From NCBI GenBank assembly GCA_046590195.1, contig JBKJTP010000209.1, positions 1-8,868 on the forward strand: a DNA stretch of 8,868 bases, in the 5' to 3' direction. The notes beneath the pieces are model-generated. The model did not search any database. It was not told the DNA's origin and was given only the letters and a program-made list of their open reading frames with translations. Positions 1 through 6,333 of the stretch are shown piece by piece; the stretch's first letter is position 1; the number at the start of each line of letters is the position of its first letter. The translations under genes and the position numbers were made by a program. This DNA comes from JBKJTP01 sp046590195 (lineage in GTDB: Bacteria > Bacteroidota > Ignavibacteria > Palsa-1295).

Positions 1-5
1 CTGAT

Positions 6-67
6 GTAGATCGCCAGCGGAAGCCAGATACGCAGAGGGGCTCACATGGCTTTCGGTGGCGCGCTAC
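6..67. repeat. Imperfect inverted (foldback) repeat, 21-nt arms
   Basis: Bases 6-26 pair with bases 47-67 at 17 of 21 positions around a 20-base loop. Each arm has GTAG at its outer end and AAGCCA at its inner end when read inward. The outer GTAGCGC of the right arm (read on the minus strand) also starts the arms of the foldback at 1105-1314, so the two may be related dispersed repeats; that is inference. No open frame of note covers bases 1-128. Confidence 0.5.
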
Positions 68-128
68 GACCTGATAGATAGCTTACGTAGCGAGTGCCTC
101 TTACTAACTCCGCTGCACAAGCTAAAGC

Positions 129-1103
129 ATGTGCTACACTTTACATTTACGTGTAAGATTGAGAAGAATAGTCCACATCTCCGACGTACACTTTGGCAAG
201 ATCAACCATGAGCAGCTTCAGCCGCTGACGAAGTTGATCCATGAACTCGCGCCTTCGGTCACCGTCGTCTCCGGAGATCTTACGCAGCGTGCTCGCTCAT
301 GGGAATACGCGGCTGCGCGCAAGTTTCTCGATGGATTGCCCAAGCCGCAGATCGTCATACCCGGCAATCATGATGTGCCGCTGTATAATCTCTTCGCGCG
401 TGCGCTCTTCCCGCTCACCAACTATAAGAAGTTTATCTCGCAGGATCTCGAACCGTTCTATCAGGATAACGAGATCGTTGTTCAAGGCGTGAATACTGCG
501 CGATCGCTGACATTCAAGAACGGCCGCATCAACGGACGTCAGATCAAGATGATCACCGATCGATTCTCGAAAGCACACAAGGATGCAGTAAAGGTGGTCG
601 TCACGCATCATCCGCTCGATGCGCCAGCAGGCTTCGATGAGAAGCAATTGCTCCGTCATGCAACTGCCGCGATCGAAGAGCTCTCGAAATGCGGTGCCGA
701 TCTTTTTCTTGCCGGACATCTCCATCTCGGGCACATCGGCAACACGATCAACCGGTACCAGCTTAAAGAGAGCGAAAAGGAATACGCTGCGCTGATCGTC
801 TCGGCCGGCACGGCAACATCATCGCGCTTACGCGGCGAGACCAATAGCTTTAACGTCATCGAGGTTGAGCCATCGACAACGACGCGCAAAGCCAGCGCTA
901 TCGTACAGCGCTTCGGCTGGGATCCGGATCAGAATACCTACGTCTCGATCATGGAAGAGCACTATGTGCACGCGGAGTCGGGCGACAAGAAGTACGTCGG
1001 CTGGCACCAGCCCGGCATGGCCGAAGGCGCAACCGAAAGCTCCACCGCCGATGTGCCGCCTGAAGAGCAGGATAAAGGCGCCGCGATCGTTGAGGACGCA
1101 TAA
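129..1103 (+). CDS. Calcineurin-like metallophosphoesterase (Icc/CpdA-like)
   Basis: This is a cytoplasmic binuclear-metal phosphoesterase of the calcineurin-like family, related to class III cyclic-nucleotide phosphodiesterases. The metal-binding blocks are complete and in order: SDVH (Asp19, His21), SGDLTQ (Asp50), PGNHD (Asn80, His81), VTHHP (His160-161) and AGHLHLGH (His197, His199). No signal peptide or membrane segment is visible. About the last 35 residues are rich in Ala, Glu and Asp and look disordered. The true start may be TTG at 159, which gives a protein beginning MRRIVHISDVH, as family members usually do; ATG 129 adds ten residues and neither start has a clear ribosome binding site. 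A promoter-like TACATTTA lies at 142-149, which would favour the later start. The substrate cannot be assigned: cyclic nucleotides, nucleotide-lipids or other phosphodiesters are all possible. A large foldback repeat begins directly after the stop codon. Confidence 0.93.
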   Translation: MCYTLHLRVRLRRIVHISDVHFGKINHEQLQPLTKLIHELAPSVTVVSGDLTQRARSWEYAAARKFLDGLPKPQIVIPGNHDVPLYNLFARALFPLTNYKKFISQDLEPFYQDNEIVVQGVNTARSLTFKNGRINGRQIKMITDRFSKAHKDAVKVVVTHHPLDAPAGFDEKQLLRHATAAIEELSKCGADLFLAGHLHLGHIGNTINRYQLKESEKEYAALIVSAGTATSSRLRGETNSFNVIEVEPSTTTRKASAIVQRFGWDPDQNTYVSIMEEHYVHAESGDKKYVGWHQPGMAEGATESSTADVPPEEQDKGAAIVEDA

Positions 1104-1104
1104 A

Positions 1105-1314
1105 ACGTGGCGCTGGCTGTGTAGCGCTGGCTTCAGCCGGCAGGCCATGGATCATCATAAACGCCTGTCATTGCGAGGAGGCATTCATCGCCAGAGCGAT
1201 GAAGCCGACGAAGCAATCTCCTTCAATCTTTCGCGCGCTTGTCAAAAGGCTGGCCTACGCGTATAGTCATGGGTTGCCGGCTGAAGCCAGCGCTACATTC
1301 TGCCAGCGCAACGT
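1105..1314. repeat. Composite foldback element, about 210 bp
   Basis: Three stem blocks share one centre. Bases 1105-1117 pair with 1302-1314 (12 of 13); bases 1120-1142 pair perfectly with 1275-1297 (23 bp); bases 1145-1149 pair perfectly with 1268-1272. Small internal loops separate them. A separate smaller hairpin (1170-1217) lies inside. The element starts one base after the upstream stop codon and carries no credible gene. The left outer stems also contain a direct repeat GCGCTGGCT at 1110-1118 and 1124-1132. No target-site duplication is visible. It could be a REP/BIME-like dispersed repeat, a non-autonomous mobile element or a structured 3' end for the phosphoesterase transcript. Confidence 0.75.
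1170..1217. repeat. Inner REP-like hairpin (ATTGCGAGGAG...GAAGCAAT)
   Basis: ATTGC (1170-1174) pairs with GCAAT (1213-1217), and TTCATCG (1184-1190) pairs with CGATGAA (1197-1203), extended by GC/GC across a one-base bulge. The wording TGTCATTGCGAGGAG ... GACGAAGCAATCTCC matches, from memory, a palindromic intergenic repeat common in many environmental bacterial genomes. It sits in the centre of the larger foldback, which suggests one repeat inserted within another. Confidence 0.6.
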
Positions 1315-1321
1315 GAACGCC

Positions 1322-1330
1322 TGTGGATAA
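1322..1330 (-). promoter_or_regulatory. Single DnaA-box-like 9-mer
   Basis: Read on the minus strand this is TTATCCACA, an exact match to the DnaA box consensus, beside an AT-rich stretch. No second good box is nearby and no dnaA, dnaN or gidA gene is present, so I do not call an origin. It may be chance or a single regulatory DnaA site. Confidence 0.25.
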
Positions 1331-1344
1331 CTTGTGAAAAGCTG

Positions 1345-1373
1345 AAAGTTGAAAAGTATTGACTTTCGACTTT
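1345..1373. promoter_or_regulatory. Operator-like palindrome over the -33 element
   Basis: AAAGTTGAAAAGT (1345-1357) can pair with ACTTTCGACTTT (1362-1373) through 12 base pairs, with one bulged A and one G-T pair, around the 4-base loop ATTG. The loop and right arm overlap the proposed TTG -33 element. A dimeric regulator could bind here, but none is encoded in the window. Confidence 0.35.
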
Positions 1374-1389
1374 TATTTTCGTATATTTG
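1359..1389 (+). promoter_or_regulatory. Bacteroidota-type promoter (TTG, TAnnTTTG)
   Basis: TTG at 1359-1361 and TATATTTG at 1382-1389 are separated by 20 bases. This fits the TTG (-33) and TAnnTTTG (-7) consensus known for Bacteroidota primary sigma factors. Transcription would start near 1395 and give a leader of about 150 bases before the ATG at 1545. The element lies in the most AT-rich stretch of the gap. Confidence 0.6.
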
Positions 1390-1504
1390 CACAGAATTAT
1401 CCGTGCACTTGACATTTAAGCGATAATCCCCCTTCCCTCGCGTCCTGCGAGCTGCCAATCAAACGGCAATTTTCTCCGATCAGCCTCAACTGTAACCCAC
1501 CCCC

Positions 1505-1525
1505 GGTCATGGCAACGCCATGACC
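1505..1525 (+). promoter_or_regulatory. Perfect 9-bp leader hairpin
   Basis: GGTCATGGC (1505-1513) and GCCATGACC (1517-1525) form a perfect stem with a 3-base loop, ending 19 bases before the ATG at 1545. No T-run follows, so it is not an intrinsic terminator. In the mRNA it would sit just upstream of the start of a gene without a Shine-Dalgarno sequence. It could affect translation or be a DNA-binding site. Confidence 0.45.
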
Positions 1526-1544
1526 CTACACCTCATATACCCCT

Positions 1545-2501
1545 ATGGAGCTCAAATTCACTCGTGCCTCACATCTCCTCGCAGACGCCTTCCCACCGAA
1601 TCCGCCATCTCTGTTGTGGCAGCATCCGAAACTCGATCTGAAGATCAGAGCCAGTGCGATCCATCTTATCTGCTCGACCGACTCGAAGCACAGCCTCAGG
1701 CACTCGGTAATGCTTGCTGGCGAGCTCGCACTTCGCAAGAAAGCGATGTCGCCAGTGCGCGGCATCAACCCGTTCACCGGCATCAACGAAAGCGAGGAAT
1801 ACGACAGGTTCTGGTTTGAGAACTCGAAGAACATGAACGTGCTCTACATCAACTCGCTGACGAGTGAGGACCAGGTTGAAGAGGCGCTTGTACAAACGAT
1901 GCCGGGTATGGACAAATGGATCTGGGTGGACCGCGACAAAGGCGGCGAATTCCCTTATCGCGATCTCGGAATACATATCCTCAGCATTCGCAGCGGCAGC
2001 ATCATGAAGAAAGAAGCGAGCACAGAGCTGAAGGATTATGTCCGGCAGAACAAGATCGACGTCATCATCGTCAACTCGTTCGAGTTCGCATGCCGCACGC
2101 AACGCGAGAAGGACGACATGGTCGATCTGCTCAAGTTCTTCCGCGATGAATATTGTACTGGCATCATTATCTACACGCACGAATCCGAGAAGCGCTTTAG
2201 ATCCGGATCGCGCCGCGGACCGATGGGCGCGCTATCGATCCTCGCCGGTTGGGTCAGCACGATCGAAGAAATGGCACCTGAGCTCCTCGTCCCAGGTGTG
2301 TGTGAATCAGAGCCGGACGAAACCTACATCGGCTATGAAGGCAAAGTGAACACCTACCGCGCACCTGACGAAGTCGTCGTGATGTTGCACGACGCGCCTG
2401 AATCAATGATGCCGCGCGAGCATGTTCGCCAGGATGGGACGCTAACGAAAGAGCGGTTTGAGATGATCTATAATGTGGGGTCGGCTACAGTGACGAAGTA
2501 G
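1545..2501 (+). CDS. RecA/DnaB-fold ATPase-like protein with degraded Walker motifs
   Basis: The order of predicted strands resembles a RecA/DnaB-type (AAA_25-like) P-loop domain. Strand 1 with its loop is IHLICSTDSKHS (residues 39-50), followed by a helix (VMLAGELALRKK). A second strand is NVLYINS (98-104), then comes DVIIVNS (172-178) with RTQREKDDMVDLLKFFRDE, then TGIIIYTHE (205-213). The Walker A position has neither glycine and has His where Ser/Thr follows Lys48; the Walker B acidic residue appears as Asn177. ATP hydrolysis is therefore doubtful. ATG 1545 is the first ATG after an in-frame stop at 1521-1523. The gene has its own promoter and leader, and ends 12 bp from the convergent purT stop. 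The length (318 residues) suits a single RecA-like domain. A role as a non-catalytic partner of a helicase-like ATPase is possible; the function is unknown. Confidence 0.8.
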   Translation: MELKFTRASHLLADAFPPNPPSLLWQHPKLDLKIRASAIHLICSTDSKHSLRHSVMLAGELALRKKAMSPVRGINPFTGINESEEYDRFWFENSKNMNVLYINSLTSEDQVEEALVQTMPGMDKWIWVDRDKGGEFPYRDLGIHILSIRSGSIMKKEASTELKDYVRQNKIDVIIVNSFEFACRTQREKDDMVDLLKFFRDEYCTGIIIYTHESEKRFRSGSRRGPMGALSILAGWVSTIEEMAPELLVPGVCESEPDETYIGYEGKVNTYRAPDEVVVMLHDAPESMMPREHVRQDGTLTKERFEMIYNVGSATVTK

Positions 2502-2513
2502 GTGTGTGTAAAT

Positions 2514-3692
2514 TCAAACCACCTTCACCTTCCCCGCTGCTCTCATCGCTCTCGCCCTGACCTCATCGATCTCATCCTCGATCACTTCATCTGAGTCGAG
2601 CCTCGTCCACGCAAGTGCAACGCCCATGCGGCGGTATTGGCGAGTGATGGGCTTGCCGAAGATGCGAATGTCGGTGTCGGCTTCTGATATTGCGGATTCA
2701 ACGCCTGTGTAATGAGGCTTGATGTTATCTGCTTCAGCAAGAATGACGGCGGATGCAGCAACGCGCTCTAATTGCAAATTCGGAATCGGCAGGCCAAGGA
2801 TCGCACGTGCGTGTAACTCGAACTCAGAGAATGTTTGCGAGCCTGCGAGCGTGACCATGCCTGTGTCATGCGGACGCGGCGAGAGCTCCGAGAAATAGAC
2901 TCCGTCATCGGCGAGAAAGAACTCCACGCCCCAGATGCCGTAGCCGGTGAGCGCTTCTGTCACAGCCTTAGCCATTTGTTGCGCTTCGATAAGGTGTGTT
3001 TTTGCGATCAACGCCGGTTGCCAGCTTTCCATGTAGTCGCCGCGCTCCTGACGGTGTCCGATGGGCGGCGCAAAGAGCGTCTCGCCGCTCTGTTGCGTGA
3101 CGGTGAGCAGCGTGATCTCGGAATGGAAAGAGATGAATTCTTCGACGATCACCTCCGCGATGTGTGCGCGCCCTTTCGTCACTGCCGTTTCCCACGCCTT
3201 CACCACATCGGCCTCGGTCTTGATGACCGATTGCCCCTTGCCTGAAGACGACATCAGTGGCTTCACTACGCATGGTATCCCGATCTTCGCAACGGCGTGT
3301 GTAAATTCGGTAAGCGTTGTTGCGTATTCGAAATCAGCAGTGCGGAGTCCAAGCTCTTTCGCGGCAAGATCGCGGATCGCCTTGCGATTCATAGTGAAGT
3401 TTGCAGCACGTGCAGAAGGGATCACCTGTATCCCCTGCTTCTCGTAATCATAGAAGCGCTCGGTCTTGATCGCCTCGATCTCCGGGATGATGATGTCGGG
3501 CTTGTGCTTCGCGACGACGCGATCGAGCTCATCGCCATTGAGCATATCGATCACCTCGCGCGCATCCGCCACTTGCATCGCGGGTGCATCATCGTAGCTA
3601 TCGCATGCAATGACGTAATGCCCGAGCCGCTTAAGCGAGATCGTGAGTTCTTTGCCAAGTTCACCAGAGCCGAGAAGGAGGAGTTTTTTCAC
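2514..3692 (-). CDS. purT: Formate-dependent phosphoribosylglycinamide formyltransferase (GAR transformylase 2)
   Basis: PurT makes formyl-GAR from GAR, formate and ATP in purine synthesis, replacing the folate-dependent PurN step. It is a cytoplasmic ATP-grasp enzyme. The N-terminal LLLLGSGELGKE (residues 4-15) is the nucleotide-fold glycine loop. PEIEAI (70-75) lies at the GAR site. VVKPLMSSSGKGQS (142-155) is the ATP-grasp loop, and the metal-site region VEFFLADDGVYFSELSPRPHDTG is intact near the middle of the C-terminal half. I place the start at GTG 3692: this gives 392 residues, the same length as E. coli PurT, and begins MKKLLLLGSGEL. The frame continues open to a GTG at 3752, but those extra 20 residues are hydrophobic, unlike the family, and run into a foldback repeat. 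No other purine gene is adjacent. No convincing promoter was found in the short upstream stretch. Confidence 0.96.
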   Translation of the reverse strand: MKKLLLLGSGELGKELTISLKRLGHYVIACDSYDDAPAMQVADAREVIDMLNGDELDRVVAKHKPDIIIPEIEAIKTERFYDYEKQGIQVIPSARAANFTMNRKAIRDLAAKELGLRTADFEYATTLTEFTHAVAKIGIPCVVKPLMSSSGKGQSVIKTEADVVKAWETAVTKGRAHIAEVIVEEFISFHSEITLLTVTQQSGETLFAPPIGHRQERGDYMESWQPALIAKTHLIEAQQMAKAVTEALTGYGIWGVEFFLADDGVYFSELSPRPHDTGMVTLAGSQTFSEFELHARAILGLPIPNLQLERVAASAVILAEADNIKPHYTGVESAISEADTDIRIFGKPITRQYRRMGVALAWTRLDSDEVIEDEIDEVRARAMRAAGKVKVV

Positions 3693-3739
3693 AACCGGGA
3701 ATATTAGTAAATAGAGTATCGTCGTCAGCAACCGCTCTA

Positions 3740-3958
3740 CCAAACATGTCACCCCGAGCGGAGGGCGAAGCGAAGCGAGCCCGGAGTCGAGGGGCCTCTC
3801 GGCGGAGAGAATGCTGCCATGTGCATAAGCGCTTTCAGCCTAGAGATTTCGAGACAAGAATCACGCTGGCTTCGAAAAAGATTTGCTCGGCCGAGAGGTC
3901 CCTCGACTCCGCGTCGTGGCTAAAGCCACTTCCGCGTCGCTCGGGATGACACGTTTGG
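3740..3958. repeat. Foldback element, 219 bp, with two pairs of arms
   Basis: Outer arms 3740-3760 and 3938-3958 pair at 19 of 21 positions. Inner arms 3783-3803 and 3890-3910 pair at 20 of 21. A small hairpin, GTGGC-TAAA-GCCAC, lies at 3916-3929 on the right side only. The arms read GTCACCCCGAGCG and GAGTCGAGGGGCCTCTCGG, wording I recall from palindromic intergenic repeats in several phyla. It lies 47 bp upstream of the purT start. No open frame in it looks like a gene, and no target-site duplication is evident. It may be a REPIN-like pair of repeats in inverted orientation. Confidence 0.75.
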
Positions 3959-4022
3959 AAAAGCAGTGCCTCACCTCAAATTTACGACGCTTTGTCCCAA
4001 TGTTTTCGGCGCGCAAATGGGC

Positions 4023-4033
4023 GTGTGTAAATT
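4023..4033 (+). repeat. GTGTGTAAATT, one of three exact copies
   Basis: The same 11-mer occurs at 2504-2514, 3297-3307 and 4023-4033, always on the + strand; a shorter GTGTAAATT occurs at 6039-6047. This copy contains TAAATTGG (4028-4035), one mismatch from the TAnnTTTG -7 box, so it might be part of the promoter for the peptidase at 4166. The rest of the stretch 3959-4079 holds nothing else I can recognise. Confidence 0.4.
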
Positions 4034-4079
4034 GGGGAGAGATTCCGGCCCATAAGCGGTTCGTTGCTGAGCTACGGAT

Positions 4080-4121
4080 AGAGGCTAGAGGCTAGAGGCT
4101 AGAGGCTAGAGGTCAGAGTCT
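4080..4121 (+). repeat. Heptamer tandem array AGAGGCT
   Basis: Four perfect copies of AGAGGCT run from 4080 to 4107, followed by the diverged units AGAGGTC (4108-4114) and AGAGTCT (4115-4121). The array lies in the upstream region of the prolyl oligopeptidase gene, so a change in copy number would alter promoter spacing or leader length without touching the reading frame. Confidence 0.9.
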
Positions 4122-4134
4122 ATCCGATTGTTAA

Positions 4135-4160
4135 ACGCTATACGCTACACGCTATACGCT
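4135..4160 (+). repeat. Second heptamer tandem array ACGCTAT/ACGCTAC
   Basis: The units are ACGCTAT (4135-4141), ACGCTAC (4142-4148), ACGCTAT (4149-4155) and a partial ACGCT (4156-4160). It has the same 7-base period as the array 13 bases upstream but a different sequence. It ends five bases before the ATG at 4166, occupying the place where a ribosome binding site would be expected. Confidence 0.85.
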
Positions 4161-4165
4161 CCGTT

Positions 4166-6289
4166 ATGAGATCAATTTTCCTATTGCTTGCATCCGCCAT
4201 TGTGATCAACGTTACTGCCCCTGGCGCACACGCCCAGACGATCAACTACCCAAAAACCCAAAAGGTCGACCAGGTCGATACCTATTTCGGTACCCGGGTC
4301 TCCGACCCCTACCGCTGGCTCGAGAACGATGACTCGGCAAACACGGAGGAGTGGGTTGCAGCACAGAACAAAGTGACCTTCGATTATCTCGCGAAGATCC
4401 CGTTCCGAAATCAGATCCGCGAGCGCTTGGAGAAGATCTGGAATTACCCAAAGTACACGCAGCCTTTCAAGGTCGGTGAGAAGTACTTCTTCCATAAAAA
4501 TGACGGGCTACAGAATCAGAGCGTCATGTATGTGCAGACCGGACTTAACGGCACGCCTAAGGTCTATCTCGATCCGAACAAGCTTTCAGCCGATGGCACC
4601 GTAGCGCTCGGCAGCATCGTACCTTCGCATGACGATAAGTACATCGCGTACGATATCTCGCGCTCCGGCTCAGACTGGAAAGAGATCTACGTGATGGATG
4701 TCGAAGGCAATCAGCTGAAGGATCAGGTCAAGTGGGCGAAGTTCACAAGCATCGCGTGGTGGAAGGAAGGCTTCTTCTATAGCGGCTATGATGCGCCGAC
4801 CGAAGCGGAGTTCACTGCGAAGAACGAGAATCACAAAGTATTCTATCATCGCTTGGGCACATCGCAAGCAGAAGACATCCTGATCTATCAGGATACTGCA
4901 AACAAAACGCGCTTGCATTACGTCGGCACCACGCAAGACGATCGCTTCCTTACACTCTATATCTCGCAGGGCTCTGAGAAGGGCAACCTGATGCTGATCA
5001 AGGATCTCACAAAGCCAGGCGAAGACTTCAAGATCGTGCAGGCCAAGTTCGGCAATCAGTTCTACGCTATTGAAGTGATTGGCGAAAAGCTCTATGCATT
5101 CACGAACGTCGATGCGCCTCGCGGCCGCATCGTCGAACTGAATACGAACAATCTCGATGCACCGTGGAAAGACGTCATTCCTCAGAAGAGTGAAGTCTTA
5201 GAGAACACTACACTCGTTGGCGGCAAGCTCTTCCTGACGTACATGAAGGACGCGAACCACAAGTCGTATGTGTACAATCTCGATGGATCGTTATATGACG
5301 AGGTCCCATTGCCGGCGCTCGGCTCCGTCAATGGCTTCGATGGCAACATCAGAGACAACTCGACATTCTTCACATTTACATCATTCACCTATCCAACAAC
5401 GATCTATCATTACGACATTGCAACGAAGAAATCAACGCTCTTTCGCAAGTCGGAGATCGACGTTGCAATGGATAATTATGTGACGAAGCAGATCTTTGTG
5501 ACATCGAAGGATGGCGCAAAGGTACCGATGTTCGTCGTACATAAGAAGGGCCTCAAGATGGATGGCACTGCGCCGACGTTGCTCTATGGCTACGGCGGAT
5601 TCAATGCGAGCCTTACTCCATCATTCTCGACATCGCGCATGATCTTGCTCGAACAGGGCGGCGTGTATGTGTTGACGAATCTCCGCGGCGGCGGTGAGTA
5701 TGGCGAGGACTGGCATGAAGCGGGCATGGGACTCAAGAAGCAGAACGTCTTCAACGATTTCATCGCTTGCGCTGAGTATCTGATCAAGGAGAAGTACACA
5801 AACTCGAATCGTCTTGCACTTTCAGGCGGATCGAATGGCGGTCTGCTCGTTGGCGCAGTTGCGAATCAGCGTCCGGATCTCGCAAAGGTTGCAATGCCAG
5901 CGGTTGGTGTAATGGATATGCTTCGCTATCACAAGTTCACGATCGGCTGGTCGTGGTCGAAAGAATACGGCACGAGTGATGACTCGACGAGCTTCCACAA
6001 CCTGATCAAGTATTCACCGCTGCACACGATCACGCAGGGTGTAAATTATCCTGCGACGCTTATCACAACTGCCGATCACGATGACCGCGTTGTTCCGGCG
6101 CATAGCTTCAAGTACGCAGCAGCGCTGCAAGAAGCACAGAGCCAGGTAAAGAACGGCAATCCGGTGTTGATCCGCGTTGATGTAAAGGCAGGCCACGGCG
6201 CTGGCAAGCCAATGTCGAAGATCATCGACGAGATCTCGGACACGTACTCGTTCATGTTCCACAACATGAACTTCACGCCGAAGTATTAA
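4166..6289 (+). CDS. Secreted prolyl oligopeptidase (family S9A)
   Basis: This serine peptidase cleaves short peptides after proline. Residues 1-23 form a signal peptide (hydrophobic core LLLASAIVI, cleavage likely at AHA/Q), so the enzyme probably works in the periplasm. The N-terminal signature YPKTQKVDQVDTYFG ... DPYRWLE follows directly. A beta-propeller region spans roughly residues 90-430, and the alpha/beta-hydrolase domain comes after it. The catalytic triad is visible: Ser556 in GGSNGGLL, Asp639 as the first Asp of DDRVVP, and His677 in AGHGAGKP. The oxyanion-region signature LYGYGGFN and LRGGGEYGEDWHEAG are intact. Its 707 residues match the usual length of about 700. ATG 4166 is chosen because the signal peptide starts there; two heptamer arrays occupy the upstream region and no Shine-Dalgarno sequence is seen. 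It converges on the beta-helix gene. Confidence 0.96.
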   Translation: MRSIFLLLASAIVINVTAPGAHAQTINYPKTQKVDQVDTYFGTRVSDPYRWLENDDSANTEEWVAAQNKVTFDYLAKIPFRNQIRERLEKIWNYPKYTQPFKVGEKYFFHKNDGLQNQSVMYVQTGLNGTPKVYLDPNKLSADGTVALGSIVPSHDDKYIAYDISRSGSDWKEIYVMDVEGNQLKDQVKWAKFTSIAWWKEGFFYSGYDAPTEAEFTAKNENHKVFYHRLGTSQAEDILIYQDTANKTRLHYVGTTQDDRFLTLYISQGSEKGNLMLIKDLTKPGEDFKIVQAKFGNQFYAIEVIGEKLYAFTNVDAPRGRIVELNTNNLDAPWKDVIPQKSEVLENTTLVGGKLFLTYMKDANHKSYVYNLDGSLYDEVPLPALGSVNGFDGNIRDNSTFFTFTSFTYPTTIYHYDIATKKSTLFRKSEIDVAMDNYVTKQIFVTSKDGAKVPMFVVHKKGLKMDGTAPTLLYGYGGFNASLTPSFSTSRMILLEQGGVYVLTNLRGGGEYGEDWHEAGMGLKKQNVFNDFIACAEYLIKEKYTNSNRLALSGGSNGGLLVGAVANQRPDLAKVAMPAVGVMDMLRYHKFTIGWSWSKEYGTSDDSTSFHNLIKYSPLHTITQGVNYPATLITTADHDDRVVPAHSFKYAAALQEAQSQVKNGNPVLIRVDVKAGHGAGKPMSKIIDEISDTYSFMFHNMNFTPKY

Positions 6290-6303
6290 GCATGTATTGA
6301 TGT

Positions 6304-6329
6304 TCGGGTCGCGCATCAGTGTGGCCCGA
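6304..6329. terminator. Hairpin between convergent genes, possible two-way terminator
   Basis: TCGGGTCGCGC (6304-6314) can pair with GTGTGGCCCGA (6319-6329) through 11 pairs, three of them G-U in the plus-strand RNA, around the loop ATCA. It fills most of the 44-base gap between the stop codons of the peptidase and the beta-helix gene. Only TCTTTC follows on the + side and no clear T-run on the - side, so termination is plausible rather than certain. Confidence 0.5.
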
Positions 6330-6333
6330 TCTT

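Noticed and set aside
865..1266. Plus-strand frame overlapping the end of the metallophosphoesterase and the foldback
   Set aside because: Composition is Arg/Ser/Ala-rich and it runs through palindromic repeat DNA; no motif supports it.
1322..1404. Possible replication origin: an exact DnaA box beside AT-rich DNA
   Set aside because: Only one good box is present; the second candidate (TTATCCGTG at 1396-1404) has two mismatches. No origin-associated gene is in the window.
1569..2180. Long minus-strand open frame of 203 codons opposite the ATPase-like gene
   Set aside because: It is antisense to a gene with clear fold-like motifs and shows no recognisable domain; such mirror frames are common at this codon usage.
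2502..2513. Terminator between the convergent ATPase-like gene and purT
   Set aside because: The gap is only 12 bases and no hairpin with a T-run spans it.
3693..3752. N-terminal extension of purT to GTG 3752
   Set aside because: It would add 20 hydrophobic residues not seen in PurT and overlap the foldback arm; GTG 3692 gives exactly the E. coli PurT length.
3746..4095. Short frames between purT and the peptidase gene
   Set aside because: They lie in foldback DNA or repeat-rich DNA and translate into low-complexity Arg/Ser-rich peptides.
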